This document shows, piece by piece, positions 26,328 through 36,052 of a stretch of 64,000 nucleotides of DNA. Location: NCBI RefSeq assembly GCF_000425285.1, contig NZ_AUDD01000003.1, positions 1 through 64,000 of the forward strand, given 5' to 3'. The stretch is from Acidipropionibacterium jensenii DSM 20535 (lineage in GTDB: Bacteria > Actinomycetota > Actinomycetes > Propionibacteriales > Propionibacteriaceae). Made by a program: the position numbers and the translations under genes. The notes under the pieces are model-generated. The model saw only the letters and a list, made by a program, of their open reading frames with translations. It did not search any database and was not told the DNA's origin. Positions within the stretch are counted from its first letter, which is position 1, and each line of letters starts with the position of its first letter.

Positions 26328-26951
26328 TCAGTCGGCGGTGCGACCGGCTCCGGTGAGAGCCCCCTGGCACCTGGCGGCGATGGTCCTGGCAGTGGCGGCG
26401 TCCGGCCCCGGGGCCGGCACCATGAGCGCCTCGCGCCAGTACATCAACTCCTCGATCGACTCCTCGATGTCGGCCAGCGCGCGGTGGTTGCCCTGCTTGG
26501 TCGGGGAGTTCCGGTAGGCGGCCGGGTACCAGCGCTTCGCCAGCTCCTTGATGGAGGAGACATCGACATTGCGGTAGTGGGTGTACCCCTCGAGCTCGGG
26601 CATGTCCTTGGCCAGGAAGGACCGGTCGGTCCCGATGGAGTTGCCGGCCAGCGGGGCCTTGCCGGCCTCGGGCACCCACTCCTTGATGTAGTCGAGGACC
26701 TGCTTCTGGGCCTCCTCCATCGACATCCCGGAGTCCAGCTCGTCGAGCAGTCCCGAATGGGTGTGCATGCCGCGCACGAAGTCGTTCATGTGCTCCAACC
26801 ACTCCGGCCTGGGGCGGATGATGACGTCGACCCCCTCACCCATCACGTTGAGGTCACCGTCGGTGACCAGGGCGGCCACCTCGATGAGCCCGTCATGGGC
26901 CAGGTCGAGCCCGGTCATCTCGCAGTCGATCCACACCAGCATGTTGTTCAC
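26328..26951 (-). CDS. orn: Oligoribonuclease (3'-5' exoribonuclease)
   Basis: A 207-residue DEDDh exonuclease that degrades two- to five-nucleotide RNA, and pGpG from c-di-GMP turnover, to mononucleotides in the cytosol. Motif ExoI LVWIDCEMTGLD gives Asp and Glu, LAGNSIGTDRSFL gives the ExoII Asp, and NHRALADIEESIEEL gives the ExoIII His and Asp. KELAKRWYP is the conserved orn block. Length (about 200) is normal, with a short Ala/Thr-rich tail. Start: GTG 26951 (V-N-N-M-L-V-W) or ATG 26942; neither has a strong ribosome binding site. The longer form matches the usual MNDRLVWIDCEM spacing. Divergent from tRNA-Arg. Confidence 0.93.
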   Translation of the reverse strand: MNNMLVWIDCEMTGLDLAHDGLIEVAALVTDGDLNVMGEGVDVIIRPRPEWLEHMNDFVRGMHTHSGLLDELDSGMSMEEAQKQVLDYIKEWVPEAGKAPLAGNSIGTDRSFLAKDMPELEGYTHYRNVDVSSIKELAKRWYPAAYRNSPTKQGNHRALADIEESIEELMYWREALMVPAPGPDAATARTIAARCQGALTGAGRTAD

Positions 26952-27017
26952 GGGCAACCAGCCTACGTCGACGCGGCATGTCGCCCCGACGGCGTCATCC
27001 TCTAGACTTGCCGCGCT

Positions 27018-27093
27018 GGCCCGGTAGCTCAGCGGATAGAGCAGCAGCCTTCTAATCTGTCGCGCGTGGGTTCGATTCCCACCCGGGCCGCCA
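27018..27093 (+). tRNA. tRNA-Arg (TCT)
   Basis: A 76-nt cloverleaf. Acceptor GGCCCGG pairs with CCGGGCC, then G73 and an encoded CCA (27091-27093). The D arm is GCTCAGCGGATAGAGC, anticodon loop CTTCTAA gives TCT (reads AGA/AGG), and the T arm is TGGGTTCGATTCCCA. In the anticodon stem (GCAGC/TCTGT) the pair closing the loop is C31-T39, a mismatch, and the outer pair is G-T. A TAGACT box about 10 bp upstream could be its -10. Confidence 0.88.
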
Positions 27094-27212
27094 CATCCTC
27101 GCCCTCCCCGTGCCTGGGCGGCTGCCAAGCAGGCGCCCCCGGGGCCGATTGTCGATCGCTCCCGGGCGAGCGGTCTGCCTCCTGTTGCCGATCCGCCGGT
27201 ACAGTGGCTGGC

Positions 27213-28550
27213 ATGCCCGAGTCCGCCACCATTCGCCGTCCCTGGTGGATGCGCCTGCTGCGCAACCCCTGGGCCTGGATCGTGCTGGCGATGATTCTCC
27301 TGTCGGTCGGGCTGCTGTACGCCCAGTACCTCCAGCTGCACGCCGACGTCGAGGTCGAGCGCGACGGCCGCAAGGGAGTGATCCCGGGCATCACCATGCG
27401 GTCGTTCACACTGGCCGCCCACTACGCCTGGCCCACCGCCGCCGTCTGGTCCCTGGTGTTCATCTGGCTGGACCGCTTCCGCACCCAGCACATGGCGATG
27501 TGGTTCACCGCCTTCGCCTGGGGTGCGGCGGTCGCCACCTCCATCTCCCTGGTCGTCAACACCTGGATGGCCGGCATGCTGTCGGTCCAGGGCGGCTACG
27601 ACCCGAGCGGCGGGGCGGGTCCGGCGATCTACTCGGCGCCCTTCGTCGAGGAGACCTGCAAGGTGACGGTGCTCTTTCTGTTCGCCGTCTTCATGCGCAA
27701 CCGCCTCACCTCGATGCTCCAGACGGTGAGCCTGGCGGGCCTGTCGGCGATCGGCTTCGCCTTCGTGGAGAACATCATCTACTACGCCCGCGCCGATAAC
27801 TACGCCCGCATCACCGTCCAGGCCGGCGACCCCACCCAGGCCGTCCGGCAGCTCGTCCTGCTGCGCGGCGTCCTCACCTCCTTCGGTCACCCGCTGTTCA
27901 CCTCGATGGCCGGGATCGGCCTGGCGATCGGCCTGCGTTCACGCAGTCGGCTGGTGCGGATCCTCGCCCCGGTCACCGGTTTCCTCGGAGCCGTGATCGG
28001 CCACATGGCCTTCAACGGGATCTCCTCGGTGGTGCCGAGCAAGGACCTCAAGGTCTACTGGTTCGTTGCCCTGGGGATCGTCGCCTCGCTGGTGATCTTC
28101 CTCATCGTCCGGCTGCTGCGCGAGGGTTCCATGGTGCGCAACCGGCTGGCCGACTACGTCGTGATGGGATGGCTGGAACCGCGCGACCCGACCGTGGTCG
28201 GCAGCCTCGCCAGGCGCTGGTGGATCACTGTGGTCGCCACCTCCCACGGGTTCGCCACCTGGTGGGCGACACTGGCATTCCTGCGCACCGCCACCGAGCT
28301 GGCCTACCTGCGGGACGCCGTCACCCGCGGCACCGCCGATGCCACCCAGGACCGTGAGGTCGCCCTGGTGGATCGACTCCGCGACCTGAGGCCGGTGGCC
28401 ATCACCGAGTCCAAGGGGGCCCGACCGGTCGCCCCGCACCTGCCCGGTTGGTGGCCGTGGCGTCGCGGCAGGGCCGGTCGGATGCCGGCCTTCGCCCCGC
28501 CCGGACCCGGTTCGCGCCCGGCGGTCTCCTGGGTCCCGCCGCGTCCCTGA
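27213..28550 (+). CDS. PrsW family intramembrane metalloprotease
   Basis: A 445-residue membrane protein with about nine segments, of the PrsW/CAAX-protease-related group. The catalytic motifs are present: EETCK (residues 146-150, E-E-x-x-K), FVENI (184-188) and His226 in FGHPLFTS, with a further GHMAFNG His later. PrsW proteases cleave anti-sigma factors at site 1 in Bacillus. The actinobacterial role is not established, and no sigma/anti-sigma pair is adjacent. The last 100 residues form a basic, Pro-rich cytosolic tail. ATG 27213 is the first before hydrophobic sequence. It is followed by the Ssb gene after 122 bp. Confidence 0.9.
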   Translation: MPESATIRRPWWMRLLRNPWAWIVLAMILLSVGLLYAQYLQLHADVEVERDGRKGVIPGITMRSFTLAAHYAWPTAAVWSLVFIWLDRFRTQHMAMWFTAFAWGAAVATSISLVVNTWMAGMLSVQGGYDPSGGAGPAIYSAPFVEETCKVTVLFLFAVFMRNRLTSMLQTVSLAGLSAIGFAFVENIIYYARADNYARITVQAGDPTQAVRQLVLLRGVLTSFGHPLFTSMAGIGLAIGLRSRSRLVRILAPVTGFLGAVIGHMAFNGISSVVPSKDLKVYWFVALGIVASLVIFLIVRLLREGSMVRNRLADYVVMGWLEPRDPTVVGSLARRWWITVVATSHGFATWWATLAFLRTATELAYLRDAVTRGTADATQDREVALVDRLRDLRPVAITESKGARPVAPHLPGWWPWRRGRAGRMPAFAPPGPGSRPAVSWVPPRP

Positions 28551-28554
28551 CCGG

Positions 28555-28612
28555 TTCTCCACAGGAGGGTCGGGACCGAGGCGGGGTGGGAGAAGTTGTC
28601 CACAGATCTGTG
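28555..28612 (+). promoter_or_regulatory. DnaA-box-like sites and a palindrome upstream of the ssb-like gene
   Basis: TTGTCCACA (28596-28604) is an exact match to the actinobacterial DnaA box, and TTCTCCACA (28555-28563) differs by one base. The first runs into a perfect 12-bp palindrome CACAGATCTGTG (28601-28612). All lie 60-120 bp before the ssb-like start. DnaA control of the gene is possible. Two boxes are too few for an origin, and the neighbouring genes are not those of oriC. Confidence 0.45.
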
Positions 28613-28672
28613 CGGAGGCGGCAGATCGAGGCCTGCGCCACGACACGTGTCGGTGAGAGGAAAGGAACTCAC

Positions 28673-29266
28673 ATGGACGCGAACGTGTCAATCACCGGAA
28701 ACCTCGGCACCGAGGTCGATTTCATCAGGAAGGACGGCTGGTGCGGCGGCCGATTCCGCATCGCCCAGACCCCCCGGTACCTCCGGGAGGGGCAGTGGTC
28801 GGACGGCGAGACCACCTGGATGTCGGTGCGTGTCAACGGCCGACTCGCCGAGAACTGCCGGCAGAGTCTCAGCAAGGGCGACCCCGTCGTGGTCGTCGGA
28901 CGGCTGCGGACCCAGGCCTGGGTCACCGAGGACGGCGTGCGCCGTGAACAGCTGGTCATTCTCGCCTCCTCGGTCGGTCACGACCTGCAGCGGGGGACCA
29001 GCATGTTCGTCCGCCCGACGCCCAGGCCCGAGGAGGCTCCCATCATGGAGCCCGGTGCGGTTGTCGATGCGACCACCGAGCTGCTCACCGACCGCTCCGG
29101 GGGGTTCGCCGACCGGGACCCTGACGGCTCTGGGACTCATGCCACAGACGTCGAGGGCAGCGACCCCGCCGGAGTCGAGGGCGACCAGACGGATCTCGAT
29201 GCCATCGAGATGGAGGGGGAGATCGCCTCGGCCGACCGCCACACCGGTGAGATCCCGGTCGGATAG
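28673..29266 (+). CDS. Single-stranded DNA-binding protein paralogue (SsbB-like)
   Basis: A 197-residue protein with an OB fold in residues 1-110: MDANVSITGNLGTEVDF, then FRIAQTPRYLREGQWSDGETTWMSV, ending with GDPVVVVGRLRTQAW and REQLVILASSVGHDL. This follows Ssb topology closely. The C-terminal 85 residues are acidic and disordered, but the conserved DDDIPF-type tip that docks replication and repair proteins is absent (it ends GEIPVG). That marks a secondary Ssb rather than the housekeeping copy. In Streptomyces a tail-less SsbB acts in sporulation; its role here is unknown. ATG 28673 follows AGGAAAGGAA. Confidence 0.88.
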   Translation: MDANVSITGNLGTEVDFIRKDGWCGGRFRIAQTPRYLREGQWSDGETTWMSVRVNGRLAENCRQSLSKGDPVVVVGRLRTQAWVTEDGVRREQLVILASSVGHDLQRGTSMFVRPTPRPEEAPIMEPGAVVDATTELLTDRSGGFADRDPDGSGTHATDVEGSDPAGVEGDQTDLDAIEMEGEIASADRHTGEIPVG

Positions 29267-29480
29267 CGGTGGAACCAACGGTGCGGCGGCCTCGCGCGGT
29301 GGTCGCGGTCGGAGGCGACTGGCATACTGGCGTGCGGCCCTCCGACCAGCCCTGTGCGGCGTGGGGCCACACGATCCCTGTTCCCGGTCGTGACCGTGGC
29401 CGCCCCGTGCCGGCCCGGCCACCCCACACAGACCTTGCGTCATCACGACGCCGAAGACACGCCAACCCCGAGGAGCGCCG

Positions 29481-31169
29481 ATGGCTGAGTTCATCTACAC
29501 CATGCACAACGTCCGGAAGGCGATCGGCGACAACGTCATTCTCGACGACGTCACGCTGTCCTTCTACCCCGGCGCCAAGATCGGGGTGGTCGGCCCCAAC
29601 GGCGCCGGCAAGTCCACCATGCTCAAGCTGATGGCCGGCATCGAGAAGCCCAACAACGGCGACGCCACCCTCGCCAAGGGGGCCACCGTGGGGATCCTGC
29701 TCCAGGAGCCCCCGCTCACCGAGGACAAGACCGTCCTGGAGAACGTCGAGGAGGGAGTCGGCGAGATCAAGGCCAAGCTCCAGCGGTTCGAGGAGGTCTC
29801 GGCGGCGATGGCCGATCCGGACGCCGACTTCGACGCCCTGATGGCCGAGATGGGGGAGCTGCAGACCGAGCTGGACTCCTCCAACGCATGGGACATCGAC
29901 GCCCAGCTGTCCCAGGCGATGGACGCCCTGCAGTGCCCCCCGCCCGACACCCCCGTCTCGGTGCTGTCCGGTGGTGAGCGACGCCGCGTCGCGCTGTGCA
30001 AGCTGCTGCTCCAGGCCCCCGACCTGCTGCTTCTCGACGAGCCCACCAACCACTTGGACGCCGAGTCGGTCAACTGGCTGGAGGGCCACCTCCACAGCTA
30101 CGCCGGCGCCGTGCTGGCCGTCACCCACGACCGGTACTTCCTCGACAACGTCGCCCAGTGGATCTGCGAGGTGGACCGCGGCAAGCTGCACCCCTACGAG
30201 GGCAACTACTCCACTTACCTCGACACCAAGCGCCAGCGCCTCCAGATCGAGGGCAAGAAGGACGCCAAGCGGGCCAAGATCCTGGAGCGCGAGCTCGAGT
30301 GGGCGCGTTCCTCGCCCAAGGCCCGCCAGGCCAAGAACCGGGCCCGGCTGGCCCGGTACGAGGAGCTGGCCGCCGAGGCGGAGCGCAACCGCAAGATCGA
30401 CACCGCCGAGATCAACATCCCGGCCGGCCCCCGACTGGGCAACACCGTCCTTCAGGTCACCAAGCTCACGAAGGCCTTCGAGGACCACGTCCTCTACAAG
30501 GACCTCACCTTCGACCTTCCCCGCGCCGGCATCGTCGGTGTGATCGGGCCCAACGGCGTCGGCAAGACGACCCTGTTCAAGATGATCGTCGGCCAGGAGC
30601 AGCCCGACTCCGGCACGTTGCGGGTGGGGGAGACGGTCAGTTTCTCCTACGTCGACCAGAACCGTGCCGGGATCGACCCCGACAAGAACCTCTGGGAGGT
30701 CGTCTCCGACGGACTGGACTACATCAAGGTCGGCAACTTCGAGGAGCCCTCGCGCGCCTATGTCGCCAGCTTCGGGTTCAAGGGGCCCGATCAGCAGAAG
30801 CTCGCCGGGGTGCTGTCGGGCGGTGAGCGCAACCGCCTGAACCTGGCGCTCACCCTCAAGCAGGGCGGCAACGTCCTGCTTCTCGACGAGCCCACCAACG
30901 ACCTGGACGTCGAGACCCTGTCCAGCCTGGAGGACGCCCTGCTGGAGTTCCCCGGCTGCGCCGTGATCACCTCCCACGACCGGTGGTTCCTGGACCGGAT
31001 CGCCACCCACATCCTGGCTTGGGAGGGCGAGGACGAGGACGGCGCGCCCCGATGGTTCTGGTTCGAGGGCAACTACGCCGACTACGAGGCGAACAAGGTT
31101 GACCGCCTCGGCGTGGAGGCCGCTCGCCCGCACGCCTCCAAGCACCGCAGGCTCACCCGAGGGGAGTGA
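29481..31169 (+). CDS. ettA: Energy-dependent translational throttle EttA (ABC-F)
   Basis: A 562-residue soluble ABC-F ATPase that binds the ribosomal E site and couples translation to the ADP/ATP ratio. Two ABC domains are complete: Walker A GPNGAGKST (about 38) with LSGGERRRVAL and LLLLDEPTNHLD, and GPNGVGKTT (about 356) with LSGGERNRLNL and LLLLDEPTNDLD. The EttA arm insertion (KAKLQRFEEVSAAMADPDADFDA) is in domain 1, and the P-site-tRNA-interaction linker KRAKILERELEWARSSPKARQAK joins the domains. Start MAEFIYTMHNVRK is typical. The gene is alone after 214 bp of non-coding sequence; ATG is preceded by CGAGGAGCG. Confidence 0.96.
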   Translation: MAEFIYTMHNVRKAIGDNVILDDVTLSFYPGAKIGVVGPNGAGKSTMLKLMAGIEKPNNGDATLAKGATVGILLQEPPLTEDKTVLENVEEGVGEIKAKLQRFEEVSAAMADPDADFDALMAEMGELQTELDSSNAWDIDAQLSQAMDALQCPPPDTPVSVLSGGERRRVALCKLLLQAPDLLLLDEPTNHLDAESVNWLEGHLHSYAGAVLAVTHDRYFLDNVAQWICEVDRGKLHPYEGNYSTYLDTKRQRLQIEGKKDAKRAKILERELEWARSSPKARQAKNRARLARYEELAAEAERNRKIDTAEINIPAGPRLGNTVLQVTKLTKAFEDHVLYKDLTFDLPRAGIVGVIGPNGVGKTTLFKMIVGQEQPDSGTLRVGETVSFSYVDQNRAGIDPDKNLWEVVSDGLDYIKVGNFEEPSRAYVASFGFKGPDQQKLAGVLSGGERNRLNLALTLKQGGNVLLLDEPTNDLDVETLSSLEDALLEFPGCAVITSHDRWFLDRIATHILAWEGEDEDGAPRWFWFEGNYADYEANKVDRLGVEAARPHASKHRRLTRGE

Positions 31170-31361
31170 CTCGCTCGGCGTCGGGTCCCTCCGGGGGAGC
31201 CTCGCGGGGCGTCGGGGGCCTCTCGGGGCCCCTTCGGGCGGGGCCTCCTCGGGGCGCTTCCGTCACGGAAGGCTCGTCCGCGGCCGGCGACCGGTCGATC
31301 GGACGTCAATCGTTCGTAACAGTGGGCATCTAGCGTCCAGGACATCAGTCCGGGAGGTCAC

Positions 31362-31625
31362 GTGATCATCGTGCTCGTCGTTCTGGCGGTGGCCTGCTGC
31401 ACCGCCGTGGTGTGGTCGGCGATCGCCGAGAAGGTGCCGCCGGCGAGCGGATGGGCGCTGGCCGGCGCGACGGTGGCCACCACGGTGACCGCCCTGCTGG
31501 CCGGTGACATCCCGTCGCGGTTCGCCGCCTCCGTGCTGGCCGCCGGGTGCATGGCCGAGTCCGTGTGGACGATGGCCGCATCTTCATGGCAGCGCCGTCG
31601 GACCGCACGCGCTCTCTCCCGGTGA
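31362..31625 (+). CDS. Small membrane protein of unknown function (87 aa)
   Basis: A short protein with two or three hydrophobic stretches (MIIVLVVLAVACCTAVVWSAI at the start, then WALAGATVATTVTALLAG and FAASVLAAGCMAESVWTMAA) and a basic C-terminus (QRRRTARALSR). The first stretch could be a signal anchor. GTG 31362 is preceded by GGGAGGTCAC, a good ribosome binding site, which is the main support. No family is recognised. It sits between ettA and the convergent nhaC gene. Confidence 0.6.
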   Translation: MIIVLVVLAVACCTAVVWSAIAEKVPPASGWALAGATVATTVTALLAGDIPSRFAASVLAAGCMAESVWTMAASSWQRRRTARALSR

Positions 31626-31708
31626 GTGCGTGCGGTCCGGGACCGGCTGTCGGGCCTTGAGGCGATGGCCGTGTCCGTGTCCGGCTCCTGTGACGCAGGT
31701 CGGGGGGC

Positions 31709-33253
31709 TCAGTGGTGGTCGTCCTCCGGCGAGGTCTCAGATGGGTCCGGGGCGCCATCTGACTCAGTCACCAGGTCGGTCTCGCTCGTTCTCTCGATCT
31801 TGAATCCAGTGAACCCGTACAGGAGGCTGAGCAGCGGGCTGAGGATGTTGAAGAATGCGAACGGCAGATACAGCAGTGTCGACACACCGAGAGCGGAACT
31901 CATGAAGGCACCGCAGGAGTTCCACGGCACAAGCGGCGAGGTGACTGTGCCGGAGTCGGCGCACAACCGGGAGAGGTTCGTGGGGGCGAGCCCGCGCTTG
32001 GCGAACTCGGCGCGATAGGTGCGGGCCGGCAGCACGAGTGCGATGTACTGGTCACCTGCCACGATGTTCAGGCCGAACGCCGAGCCGAACACGGCGACGT
32101 AGAGACCTCCGCGACTCTTCGCCCGCGCGAGCAGCGGATCGGTGAGTCGTCGGATCAGTCCCAGCTCGTCGAGGAGTGCTCCGAAGGTCACCGCCCCGAT
32201 GATCAGCCACAGTGTGAGCAGCATGGAGTCCATGCCGCCCCGGGAGAGAAGGCGGTCGATGTCGGCGATACCCGTGTGGGCCGAGAACCCGCTCGACATC
32301 GCCAGCCAGGTCGCCCGAATCGCTCCCAGTGGAGTGAGGTGGTCCGCGCCGACAAAGCCGGAGAACACTCTGGGCTGCAGGATCGCACCGCTGATGCCCG
32401 CGAACACAGCTGCCAGGAACAGCGAGATGGAGGCGGAGACCTTGCGCACGGAGAGCACCACGAGCAGCACCAACGGCAACAGGTTCCACGGGGTGATGAG
32501 GAACACCTGGTCGAGTTTCTCCAGCTCGATGGAGGTCGGTGCCGGCGGCTGGGCCGAACCGCTGGTGAAGAGTCCGATGACGAGAAAGAGCACCACTGCA
32601 ATGCCGAAGGCGGGGATCGAGGTCCAGGCCTGAGCCTTGATGTGCCGCATCACGTCGGCCTTCACCAGCTGGGCGGTGAGAATCGTCGTCTCCGACAGCG
32701 GGGAGAGCTTGTCGCCGAGATAGGCGCCGCTGACCACCGCGCCGGCCGCGATCCCGGGGGAGACTCCCAGCATGCTGCCGATGCCGACGAGTCCGACGCC
32801 GATCGTGCCGACAGTGGTCCACGAGCTACCGATCGACATCGCGATGATGCCGCAGATCAGGGCAGTCGCCGGATAGAACCACTCCGGTCTGAGCACATGG
32901 AGCCCGTAGGAGACGAGGGTGGGGATCGTGCCTGAGAGATTCCAGGTTCCGATCAGGGCGCCCACTGACAGCAGGATGAACACCGCCGAGGTGATCGACG
33001 CCATCGCCGACTGGCCCGCGGCCTGCACCTCGCCCCAGGGATGTCCATTCTTCAGGGCAACGGCCGCAGCCACCAGACAGGAGGCGACGAGGGCCACCTG
33101 GATCGGTCCGTCGAGGGCGTCCAGGCCGAAGATCAGGAGGGAGGACGCGATGAGGAGCACCATCGCGATCAGTGGTGTCAGCGAGTCGGCGATCGACGGA
33201 TCCCGCTTCTGCCGCGCCTTCGGCTGTGCTTCTGCCGGCTGTGAGCCCTTCAT
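31709..33253 (-). CDS. nhaC: NhaC-family Na+/H+ antiporter
   Basis: A 514-residue membrane antiporter with about 12 segments. GSSWTTVGTIGVGLVGIG and SGAYLGDKLSPLSETTILTAQLV (about residues 140-195) are the NhaC core, and GLNIVAGDQYIALVLPARTYRAEF with CADSGTVTSPLVPWNSCGAFM form the second half of the ion pathway. Family members exchange Na+ for H+, or couple with malate/lactate. It is the last gene of arcD-arcA-nhaC (43 bp after arcA). Its job may be pH or Na+ balance while the arginine pathway releases ammonia; this is inferred from position. The C-terminus is an acidic tail. Confidence 0.92.
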   Translation of the reverse strand: MKGSQPAEAQPKARQKRDPSIADSLTPLIAMVLLIASSLLIFGLDALDGPIQVALVASCLVAAAVALKNGHPWGEVQAAGQSAMASITSAVFILLSVGALIGTWNLSGTIPTLVSYGLHVLRPEWFYPATALICGIIAMSIGSSWTTVGTIGVGLVGIGSMLGVSPGIAAGAVVSGAYLGDKLSPLSETTILTAQLVKADVMRHIKAQAWTSIPAFGIAVVLFLVIGLFTSGSAQPPAPTSIELEKLDQVFLITPWNLLPLVLLVVLSVRKVSASISLFLAAVFAGISGAILQPRVFSGFVGADHLTPLGAIRATWLAMSSGFSAHTGIADIDRLLSRGGMDSMLLTLWLIIGAVTFGALLDELGLIRRLTDPLLARAKSRGGLYVAVFGSAFGLNIVAGDQYIALVLPARTYRAEFAKRGLAPTNLSRLCADSGTVTSPLVPWNSCGAFMSSALGVSTLLYLPFAFFNILSPLLSLLYGFTGFKIERTSETDLVTESDGAPDPSETSPEDDHH

Positions 33254-33296
33254 GGCTGGCGCCTCAATTCTCGCTGCGTACCAGGGCGGGCATCGG

Positions 33297-34544
33297 TCAG
33301 AACTCGACGGGATCGCGCAGGATCGGGCACGTCATGCAGTGCCCGCCGCCACGGCCGCGGCCGAGTTCCGCGCCGACGATGGGGATGACCTCGATGCCGG
33401 CCTTGCGAAGCTGCTCATTCGTGAGGGTGTTGCGATCGTAGGTGTAGACCACTCCCGGGCTCAGAGCCACGGCGTTGTTGCCGCTGTCCCACTGCTGGCG
33501 CTCGGACTCGTAGTTGTTGCCGGCGGTCTCCACCACGCGCAGAGCGGGAAGTCCGAGTGCTCCGGCGACGACATCGACGAAGGGCCGCGATCCGTGGTCG
33601 ATCACCTCTGCACCAGGTGCCTGGTCCGAGGGGCGCAGCGAGAAGGTGTGGACGGCGTCCATGATCCGGGGGAACAGTGTGACGACGTTGCGGTCGACGA
33701 AGGTGAACACGGTGTCGAGGTGCATCGCGGACCGGAGTTTGGGCATCCCGGCGACGATCACATGATCGGCAGCGCCCTGTGCGAACAGCTCGGTGGCGAG
33801 CTGGGTGATCGCCTGGCGGGAGGACCGTTCGCTCATCCCGATCAGCACCACTCCGTTGCCGACCGGCATCACGTCGCCACCCTCGAGGGTCGCCTGGCCC
33901 CAGTCGCGCTCGGCGTCGCCCCACCACACGGTCGAGTCGCGGAAGTCCGGGTGGAAGCGGTAGATGGCCTGCATCAGCAGCGTCTCATCGTGCCGGGCGG
34001 GCCAGTAGAGAGGATTCAGGGTGACGCCGCCATAGATCCAGCAGGTCGTGTCGCGGGTGTAGAGGGTGTTCGGGAGCGGCGGCATGAGGTACTCGTTGAC
34101 GCCGGTCGACTCCCGGGCGAGGCTCAGGTAGTCCGTGCGGTAGTCGGCCGGTAGATCCGCGGTCGACAGACCGCCGATCAGGAACTCGGCCAGCTGGGCC
34201 TCATCAAGGGAGTCGAGGTAGGCCCGAGTGCCCTCGATCAGACCGAGGCCAACCTCGTTCGGCACGATCTTCCTGTCGAGCAGCCACGCTCGCGCGGAGG
34301 GGTCCCGCAGGGTGTCGGCGAGCAGGCTGTGCAGCTCGACGACCGCCACTCCGTGGGAGCGCAGACTGTCGGTGAACTCGTGATGATCTTTCTGCGCATT
34401 CTCCACCCACATCACATCGTCGAAGAGCAGCTCATCGCAGTTGGAAGGGGTCAGTCGGCGATGAGCCAGACGCGGTTCGCACACCAGAACCTTGCGCAGC
34501 ACGCCGACCTCGGAGTATACCCCTGGCGTATTCGTCTCAGACAT
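33297..34544 (-). CDS. arcA: Arginine deiminase
   Basis: A 415-residue guanidino-modifying enzyme that hydrolyses L-arginine to citrulline and ammonia, the first ADI step. [18 protein letters not shown] opens the five-bladed propeller, [20 protein letters not shown] carries the substrate-binding Asp, [10 protein letters not shown] and [12 protein letters not shown] supply the catalytic Glu and His, and GGGHCMTCP near the C-terminus gives the nucleophile Cys403. All catalytic residues are present. AAAGGGAAC precedes ATG 34544. It lies between arcD (35 bp upstream) and nhaC. arcB and arcC, needed to make ATP from citrulline, are not in this cluster. Confidence 0.97.
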   Translation of the reverse strand: MSETNTPGVYSEVGVLRKVLVCEPRLAHRRLTPSNCDELLFDDVMWVENAQKDHHEFTDSLRSHGVAVVELHSLLADTLRDPSARAWLLDRKIVPNEVGLGLIEGTRAYLDSLDEAQLAEFLIGGLSTADLPADYRTDYLSLARESTGVNEYLMPPLPNTLYTRDTTCWIYGGVTLNPLYWPARHDETLLMQAIYRFHPDFRDSTVWWGDAERDWGQATLEGGDVMPVGNGVVLIGMSERSSRQAITQLATELFAQGAADHVIVAGMPKLRSAMHLDTVFTFVDRNVVTLFPRIMDAVHTFSLRPSDQAPGAEVIDHGSRPFVDVVAGALGLPALRVVETAGNNYESERQQWDSGNNAVALSPGVVYTYDRNTLTNEQLRKAGIEVIPIVGAELGRGRGGGHCMTCPILRDPVEF

Positions 34545-34579
34545 TGTCTGTTCCCTTTCTGGTGGATTGTTGAGTGATC

Positions 34580-36052
34580 TCAGAGCTGGATGAAACCGGT
34601 CGCGAGGGCAACTATTCCAGCGGCTGCGCCTATCAGCGATACCATGAGGATGACAAACTCCCGGGCGGTGAACAAGGTGCGTCCCTGTTCACGTCGGGTC
34701 ATCACGAAAAGAATAGAAGCGGGAGCGTATATGACAAATGATAGGAGAAGGAACTGCAGGCCAGCCGCAAATATCAGGAAGGCCGTGTACAGGCAGGCCA
34801 GGATCGCCAGCATTATGTCGCGCGGAACCAGTGTGTTCTTCCCGGTGTTCTTCTCGGTGCCGCCGTTTCGGGAGAGTACCAGCTTCAGTGCGAACAGAGC
34901 CGCGAGGAAGAACGGTATGAGTGTGAGGGCGCTGGTGAGGTCGAGGGCCAGGTCCAGGGCATTGCTGGCGAACAGCAGGATGACAAGGAGCAGCTGGACG
35001 AGCAGCGAGCTCAGGAGCACCGCATTCTCGGGCACGCCATTGCGATTCGTTCTGGCAAGGAAGCGAGGCATGTCCTGGCTCTCGGCCATGACGCTCAGTA
35101 CCTCGGCAGCCATCAGCGACCACGCGAGATATGCACCGAGCACTGAGACGATGAGCCCGATACTGACGAACCAGCGACCCCATGGGCCCACGGCGTGCTC
35201 GAGCACACCGGCCATCGACGGTTGGGGCAGTGCGGCGATGTCTGCCATCGGCATGATCCCGTAGGACGCGATCGTCACCGACGCGAAGACCGCGAACACG
35301 GACAGGAAGCCCAGCACGGTCGTCCTGCCGACGTCCTCGCGGCTCCTGGCGTGGCGGGAGTAGACGCTCGCTCCCTCGACGCCGAGGAACACGAAGACGG
35401 TGACCAGCATCGTCCCGCGAATCTGCTCGCCGAGTGAGCCCGCGTAGTCGGCCCCGGCCCAGTTCTGCAGGAAGACATGGAGTTTGAACACGAAGATGCA
35501 CAGCAGCACGAAAATGACGATGGGCACGATCTTCGCGATGGTGATGATCGTGTTGATGAACGTCGCGTTCTGCACGCCCTTGCGGATGAGCAGGAAGAAT
35601 CCCCACAGGCCGACCGAGGAGACTGCCACGGCGAGGACGGTGTCCCCGCCTCCGAGTCCGCGTACGCCGAGCCCGGAGAGGGTCGACATGATGAAGACCC
35701 AGTAGAAGGTGTTTCCCGCGCAGGCGCTCGCCCAGTAGCCGAAGCCCGAGAAGAAACCGAGGTACTCGCCAAAACCTGCCTTCGCGTACGCGAAGACGCC
35801 GGAGTCGAGCTTCGGCTCCCGGATGGCGAGCATCTGGAAGACGAATGCCAGCATGAGCATGCCCACACCGGCGATGACCCATGCGATGAGCGCGCCGGCA
35901 ACTCCGGCTTCCCGGGCAAATCTGCCGGGAAGTGAGAACACTCCGGCGCCCACCATCGAACCCGCGACCAATGCGGTCAACGCGGCCACCGACAGTTTGT
36001 CCACCGACCGGGTCTCCTCGGGGGAGTCCCCCGCCTCTCTGTCCTCCGACAT
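34580..36052 (-). CDS. arcD: Arginine/ornithine antiporter ArcD (APC family)
   Basis: A 490-residue basic-amino-acid antiporter of the APA type with 12-13 segments. [24 protein letters not shown] at segment 1 holds the GAGVF substrate-binding break, [21 protein letters not shown] follows, and [25 protein letters not shown] is the conserved block after segment 6. ArcD normally swaps external arginine for ornithine at no energy cost. Because arcB is missing locally, exchange for citrulline is an alternative. First gene of the operon; GGAGAGG lies eight bases before ATG 36052. The region upstream is shared with the divergent two-component genes. Confidence 0.93.
   Translation of the reverse strand: MSEDREAGDSPEETRSVDKLSVAALTALVAGSMVGAGVFSLPGRFAREAGVAGALIAWVIAGVGMLMLAFVFQMLAIREPKLDSGVFAYAKAGFGEYLGFFSGFGYWASACAGNTFYWVFIMSTLSGLGVRGLGGGDTVLAVAVSSVGLWGFFLLIRKGVQNATFINTIITIAKIVPIVIFVLLCIFVFKLHVFLQNWAGADYAGSLGEQIRGTMLVTVFVFLGVEGASVYSRHARSREDVGRTTVLGFLSVFAVFASVTIASYGIMPMADIAALPQPSMAGVLEHAVGPWGRWFVSIGLIVSVLGAYLAWSLMAAEVLSVMAESQDMPRFLARTNRNGVPENAVLLSSLLVQLLLVILLFASNALDLALDLTSALTLIPFFLAALFALKLVLSRNGGTEKNTGKNTLVPRDIMLAILACLYTAFLIFAAGLQFLLLSFVIYAPASILFVMTRREQGRTLFTAREFVILMVSLIGAAAGIVALATGFIQL

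Noticed and set aside
28555-28612. Replication origin, from DnaA-box-like words.
   Set aside because: Only one exact and one near match, and none of dnaA, dnaN, gyrB or rpmH is adjacent.
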